Below are positions 7,402 to 10,657 of a stretch of 10,657 nucleotides of DNA, piece by piece; the stretch's first letter is position 1; every line of letters begins with the position of its first letter. The DNA comes from an uncultured Burkholderiaceae bacterium (GTDB lineage Bacteria > Pseudomonadota > Gammaproteobacteria > Burkholderiales > Burkholderiaceae): the NCBI GenBank assembly GCA_937871985.1, contig CALMPB010000083.1:1-10657 (forward strand), given 5' to 3'. Made by a program: the position numbers and the translations under genes. The notes under the pieces were generated by a model. That model saw only the letters and a program-made list of their open reading frames with translations, had not been told where the DNA came from and searched no databases.

Positions 7402-10218
7402 TTAGCGCCCAAGCCCACGTCCTCGCCCGAAGTCAATTCCGTGATTGAACGCCAGTTCCGCTCCTAACCGTCGGCCGGTCTCGATCGTGATCCCCAGTTG
7501 GGCTTTCCGTGCGGCGAGTATCGATTCCATCTGAGGATCACGTTCGAGCCTCTTCGCCATTCCCGCCATCTCGCTCTGGATGGCTCTGCGGCCCGCCATG
7601 TCGCCCGCCACATAGGCGCGGTCAGACTGCTTCTGCAGTTTGCTCCAGCGCGCAACGAACTGGTCGGCGCGCCTGGCCGGATCGGCCCGCGCCTCCGCCT
7701 CCAACATCATAGCCCGGATCGTCCGTTGTGGCCGCCCGCTCGCAGCCTCATCGATCGTCGTGCGATCGGCGTTGAATACATTCTGAAGGTCGCGCTTAAC
7801 TCCGGGGCGTAGCGCCTCCATTTCAGCGACGGCCTTTTCGAGGGCGGCACGCTGGTGCGGCAGCTCCGCATATCCTTCCATCCGCATGCGCACGATGTCG
7901 GAGACTGAGCGTGCAACGCGCACCACCGCCCGCTCGAATGGGCTCAACTCCGGAGCATCGGGTGTCACGCGCAGCTTCAACCCCGCGAACCGGTCGTGTG
8001 GTGCCGGCCGCTCCTGCGTCGGCTCGGTGGCCGGATAGTCCGACGCCATGTCCTTGCTGCGCTCGCGCGACAGTGTCCGGGTCAACGCGTGTCCGTCGGC
8101 AAAATCGTCGCGACCATAGTGGAGATCGACGCTGTCGCGATGGCGTGACAACGCTACGTAAGCGGCATGACGATCGAGTCCTGACGTCGCCAGCACATGG
8201 ACGCGATCGACTGTCACACCTTGCGCCTTGTGCACCGTCGCGGCGTAGCCGTGATCGAGGTTCGCATAGTCCTTCACGTCGAAGGCAATCGAGCGCCCAT
8301 CGTCGAGCAGCACCGCCATGCGCGCCTGAGTGACAGACTGCACTTGCCCCAGCGTCCCGTTCTTCACGCCAAGGCTGCGCTCATTGCGCAGGAACATCAC
8401 CCGGTCTCCGGGCGCGAATTCACGCTGCCCCCGCTCGGTCGAGATCATCACATCTCCGCCCAGCTCGCCGTTGGCGCGCAGCCTGTCGCGTGCGGAGGCA
8501 TTCAGCTCGCGCACCTCATCATTGGTGTGGGTGAGGATGATCCGCGAGGCGCCGGGCACCTCCGTACGATCCCGATCCCAGCGGTCGATCAGGTCAGCAC
8601 GCGCGGCTTCACGCGTATCGGCAATATGGACCCGGTCGTGCCGGCTGTAGAGTCTGATGGCCTCGCCGGTGCGATCCGTCGCCAGGTATCGTGTGGCGTC
8701 GCGCTGCCAATCCTCGCGCTGGCGGCGGATCTCGGTGATCTCGATACCGCCATGCCGCTCGGCCGTCGCGCGGAACGCAGCACCGGCCTCGATAGCCTGA
8801 AGCTGCTCGGGATCGCCGACCAGCACCACCTTGGCGCCGCGCTTCTCGGCCTCGGTAAGCAGGCGCTCCATCTGGCGCGAACCGATCATACCGGCCTCGT
8901 CGACCACCAGCACATCGCGATTGGTCAGCAGCTCGCGGCCACCGGCCCATTGATGTTCGATGCTGGCGATCGTGCGGGATGCAATACCAGAACCGCTTTC
9001 GAGATTTTCAGCGGCGATACCCGAGAGCGCCACTCCTCGGACCGAATAGCCTCCGCTCTCCCAGGCCTCGCGCGCGACGCCGAGCATGGCCGACTTGCCC
9101 GTCCCGGCATAGCCAATGACCACACCAAGCCCTTGGCTTTTAGTGACATGGTCGAAGGCGCTGCGCTGCTCGCTCGACAGCACCAGCCCGCGCATCTCCG
9201 CACGCGCGAGCGCGAGTTTGCGATGCTGCTCGTCCAATCCGTGTCGCCGCGCCGCCTCCAGCCGGACAGTGGCGCACTCGAGCCGCTTCTCGGTCTCGAT
9301 CATGTCGCGGCTGGTAAAGCGGTCCTGGCCGCGTCCATCCCTACCGAGCGAGACCAATTCCGGCGACGCGCGTACCGCTGCCATCACCCGGTCGAACTGC
9401 TCTTTCCCCTCGCTATGCCTGTGCACGAGCATCGCCAAATCACGCATGGTGAATGTCGCCTGGGTGTGGGTGATTGCGTCCAGCGCCAGCGCCGGGTTCG
9501 CCAGCAGCTTCTCGCCATTGGCGCGGGCGATGGCGTGGTGCTCTTCGAGCCGCTCGGAAGCGAGCCCTTGTTCTGCCATGCGGGCGGCCGCCGGACCGAT
9601 TTTGTGCTGCGGCTCCAGCTCGATTCTCTGCGCTTCCAGGGAGCGGTGATCGACACGCGCATCGATATCTAGCTCGGCCAGTCGCTTGTTGACGTCCTCG
9701 GCCCAGCGCTCCCGCCATTTCTCCAGAAGATCGGTGCGGTTCCAGTCGCGGGTCTTCTTGCCGAACCCGTTCTCATCGACATTGCGCAGGGTGAGCATCA
9801 CGTGCGCGTGCGGCTTGGGCTCGCCGTCGGCGCCGATATCCCAGTGCACATTGATGTCGGCGATCATCCCGCGCTCGACGAATTCCCGTTCGACGAAATC
9901 GCGCGCCAGCCGGATGCCCTCGGCTTGGTCTAGCTCGCGGGGAATGGCAAACTCCACCTCGCGGGAGAGCTGCGCATCCTTTCGCAGCTCGGCGGCCTCG
10001 ACGGCGTTCCACAGAGTTTCCCGATCACCGAGATGCTCGGGCGCGCCGTTCGGCAGCATCACTTCCGAGTGAACGACGCCTGACTTGTTCGTGAAATCGT
10101 GGTCGCGATCGAGCCGCTCGTCGTGCAGCCGCGAGGCCGAGCGATAGGCGGCGGCGGCAACGGCGCTGCGACCAGCAGCGCGGCTGATGACCTTCACGCT
10201 GAAATGGTAGATCGCCAT
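7402..10218 (-). CDS. traA: Ti-type conjugative transfer relaxase/helicase TraA (MOBQ)
   Basis: TraA nicks the transferred strand at oriT, stays bound to its 5' end, and unwinds the DNA for transfer through the type IV secretion channel. The 938-residue protein has the canonical N-terminus MAIYHFSVK. Its expected nicking tyrosine is Y25 in AAAAYRSA, the same place as in RSF1010 MobA, and its metal-binding histidines are H125, H137 and H139 (KPHAHVML). A RecD-like helicase follows: Walker A GYAGTGKS at 369-376, Walker B VLVVDEAGM at 436-444, GDPEQLQA at 468-475, DHGYAATVHKAQG at 655-667 and YVALSRHRD near 687-695. A helical, charged C-terminal region of about 230 residues follows. The ATG at 10218 is chosen over an in-frame TTG at 10227 because it gives the family's standard N-terminus; no strong Shine-Dalgarno is visible. 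It is shorter than Agrobacterium TraA (about 1100 residues), but all core motifs are present, so it should be functional. It is transcribed away from oriT, and the defence gene follows on the same strand. Confidence 0.95.
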   Translation of the reverse strand: MAIYHFSVKVISRAAGRSAVAAAAYRSASRLHDERLDRDHDFTNKSGVVHSEVMLPNGAPEHLGDRETLWNAVEAAELRKDAQLSREVEFAIPRELDQAEGIRLARDFVEREFVERGMIADINVHWDIGADGEPKPHAHVMLTLRNVDENGFGKKTRDWNRTDLLEKWRERWAEDVNKRLAELDIDARVDHRSLEAQRIELEPQHKIGPAAARMAEQGLASERLEEHHAIARANGEKLLANPALALDAITHTQATFTMRDLAMLVHRHSEGKEQFDRVMAAVRASPELVSLGRDGRGQDRFTSRDMIETEKRLECATVRLEAARRHGLDEQHRKLALARAEMRGLVLSSEQRSAFDHVTKSQGLGVVIGYAGTGKSAMLGVAREAWESGGYSVRGVALSGIAAENLESGSGIASRTIASIEHQWAGGRELLTNRDVLVVDEAGMIGSRQMERLLTEAEKRGAKVVLVGDPEQLQAIEAGAAFRATAERHGGIEITEIRRQREDWQRDATRYLATDRTGEAIRLYSRHDRVHIADTREAARADLIDRWDRDRTEVPGASRIILTHTNDEVRELNASARDRLRANGELGGDVMISTERGQREFAPGDRVMFLRNERSLGVKNGTLGQVQSVTQARMAVLLDDGRSIAFDVKDYANLDHGYAATVHKAQGVTVDRVHVLATSGLDRHAAYVALSRHRDSVDLHYGRDDFADGHALTRTLSRERSKDMASDYPATEPTQERPAPHDRFAGLKLRVTPDAPELSPFERAVVRVARSVSDIVRMRMEGYAELPHQRAALEKAVAEMEALRPGVKRDLQNVFNADRTTIDEAASGRPQRTIRAMMLEAEARADPARRADQFVARWSKLQKQSDRAYVAGDMAGRRAIQSEMAGMAKRLERDPQMESILAARKAQLGITIETGRRLGAELAFNHGIDFGRGRGLGR

Positions 10219-10247
10219 AGCGACCAAAACAGTTACATCTGAAAGCG

Positions 10248-10299
10248 TACGTCGGCACGACGTATAAGCGCGCCCTCACACGAAAAATTCCTGTGAGGG
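10248..10299 (+). other. Origin of transfer (oriT) with MOBQ-type nic site
   Basis: Between the divergent traA and traD, the sequence TAAGCGCG-CCCTC (10265-10277) closely matches the nic region of RSF1010 and Ti plasmids (TAAGTGCG-CCCTC type). By homology the nick is between G10272 and C10273 on the + strand. Directly upstream is a perfect inverted repeat TACGTC (10248-10253) / GACGTA (10259-10264) with a five-base loop, the arm expected for relaxase binding next to nic. Directly downstream is a second perfect repeat CCCTCACA (10273-10280) / TGTGAGGG (10292-10299) with an 11-base AT-rich loop. The location between traA and the traD-side genes is that of Ti-plasmid oriT. The minus strand also contains TTATAC (10267-10262), a possible -10 for traA that would place traA under control of relaxase binding. 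Confidence 0.85.
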
Positions 10300-10328
10300 A
10301 TCGGGTAGTTCCAGACCGTCCCGGCGAC

Positions 10329-10358
10329 TCTACAGCATCGTTCTCAGCATTCTATTAT
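10329..10358 (+). promoter_or_regulatory. Candidate promoter for traD
   Basis: TCTACA (10329-10334; 4 of 6 matches to TTGACA) is followed after 18 bases by TATTAT (10353-10358; 5 of 6 matches to TATAAT). The start of transcription would be near 10365, giving a leader of about 26 bases before the traD ATG. The spacer contains the hexamer CAGCAT twice (10333-10338 and 10345-10350), exactly 12 bases apart, which could be a binding site. This is a candidate from sequence only. Confidence 0.4.
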
Positions 10359-10390
10359 CATGCTCGCATCGCCAGCAAATGGAGACTGTG

Positions 10391-10657
10391 ATGCGTAAGC
10401 CGCGGGACTTCGATTCGAAACTGAAAGCGCTCGCCGACAAGGCGAAACAACTCAAGGAACGCCGCGTGCGCCAGCTTGGCGAGCTGGTGGCAGCGACCGG
10501 GGCCGATACGCTCGACGCTGACCTGCTTGCCGGTGCGCTGCTCGGTGCGGTGGATGCAAAGGACACCGCGACAAAGGAGGGCTGGCGCAAGGCGGGTGCC
10601 GCCTTCTTTCGCGTCACGCGCCCGCCTCGCCGCCGCCCTCGCGCGGAGCCGGATGGC
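10391..10657 (+). CDS. traD: Conjugal transfer protein TraD (3' end outside window)
   Basis: TraD is a small, basic, cytoplasmic protein of the Ti-type DNA-transfer module, encoded next to oriT and usually followed by the coupling protein gene traG. The visible 89 residues begin MRKPRDFDSKLKALADKAKQLKERR, continue with VRQLGELVAATGADTLDADLLAGALLGAV, and end in a Trp/Phe segment and an Arg/Pro-rich tail. This pattern (charged helix, QLGELV..TGAD, LAGALL, KEGWR..GAAFF) is typical of TraD proteins of rhizobia and sphingomonads. The start at 10391 is chosen because GGAG (10381-10384) lies six bases upstream. An in-frame ATG at 10379 overlaps that site and is less likely. No stop occurs before the window end, though the family signature is already complete, so only a short tail is probably missing. 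It is divergent from traA across oriT. The exact biochemical role of TraD is poorly known. Confidence 0.85.
   Translation, partial: MRKPRDFDSKLKALADKAKQLKERRVRQLGELVAATGADTLDADLLAGALLGAVDAKDTATKEGWRKAGAAFFRVTRPPRRRPRAEPDG

Noticed and set aside
8197..9672. A 491-codon open frame on the + strand opposite traA
   Set aside because: It is wholly antisense to clear relaxase-helicase motifs. Its residues show no recognisable domain, and long antisense frames are common opposite GC-rich genes.
10330..10617. A 95-codon open frame on the minus strand at the right end
   Set aside because: It lies antisense to traD, which has the family sequence pattern and a well-placed Shine-Dalgarno. The antisense translation is Ser/Ala-rich and looks like a shadow.

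Overview
This GC-rich window looks like part of a conjugative plasmid, or an integrative conjugative element, from an alphaproteobacterium, most likely a sphingomonad. The evidence is a Ti/MOBQ-type relaxase gene (traA), a small traD divergent from it, and an RSF1010/Ti-like oriT between them. The IS5-family transposase is also of a type common in sphingomonads and methylobacteria. The host assignment is inference from protein style. No rRNA, tRNA or CRISPR array is visible.

From left to right: positions 1-290 are the right end of an IS5-family insertion sequence, with the C-terminal part of its transposase on the + strand. The IS abuts and cuts into a minus-strand gene (202..1017) that I read as the small partner of the defence gene upstream of it. 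That defence gene (908..7201, minus) encodes a giant protein of about 2097 residues. It has an N-terminal nuclease-like domain with a QxK motif, a STAND/NACHT-type P-loop NTPase, and a long helical-repeat C-terminal part. This is the layout of the Avs (AVAST) antiviral STAND proteins, closest in my judgement to Avs3a. A spacer of about 200 bases (7202..7401) holds a candidate promoter, a poly-C tract, two short inverted repeats and a hairpin over the ribosome binding site. Next comes traA (7402..10218, minus), the relaxase-helicase. The oriT region (about 10219..10390) follows, with a recognisable nic motif flanked by two perfect inverted repeats. Last is traD (10391 to the window end, plus), cut by the window edge.

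The right half is the DNA-processing module of conjugation: TraA would nick at oriT and unwind the transferred strand, and TraD belongs to the small accessory proteins of that module. The left half is an anti-phage cargo placed directly behind traA on the same strand. By analogy with characterised Avs proteins, the large protein would recognise a conserved phage structural or packaging protein, oligomerise, and degrade DNA to stop infection. The second gene of the defence pair starts inside the large gene with a strong Shine-Dalgarno sequence. The IS replaces its 3' end, so whether the system still works here is open.
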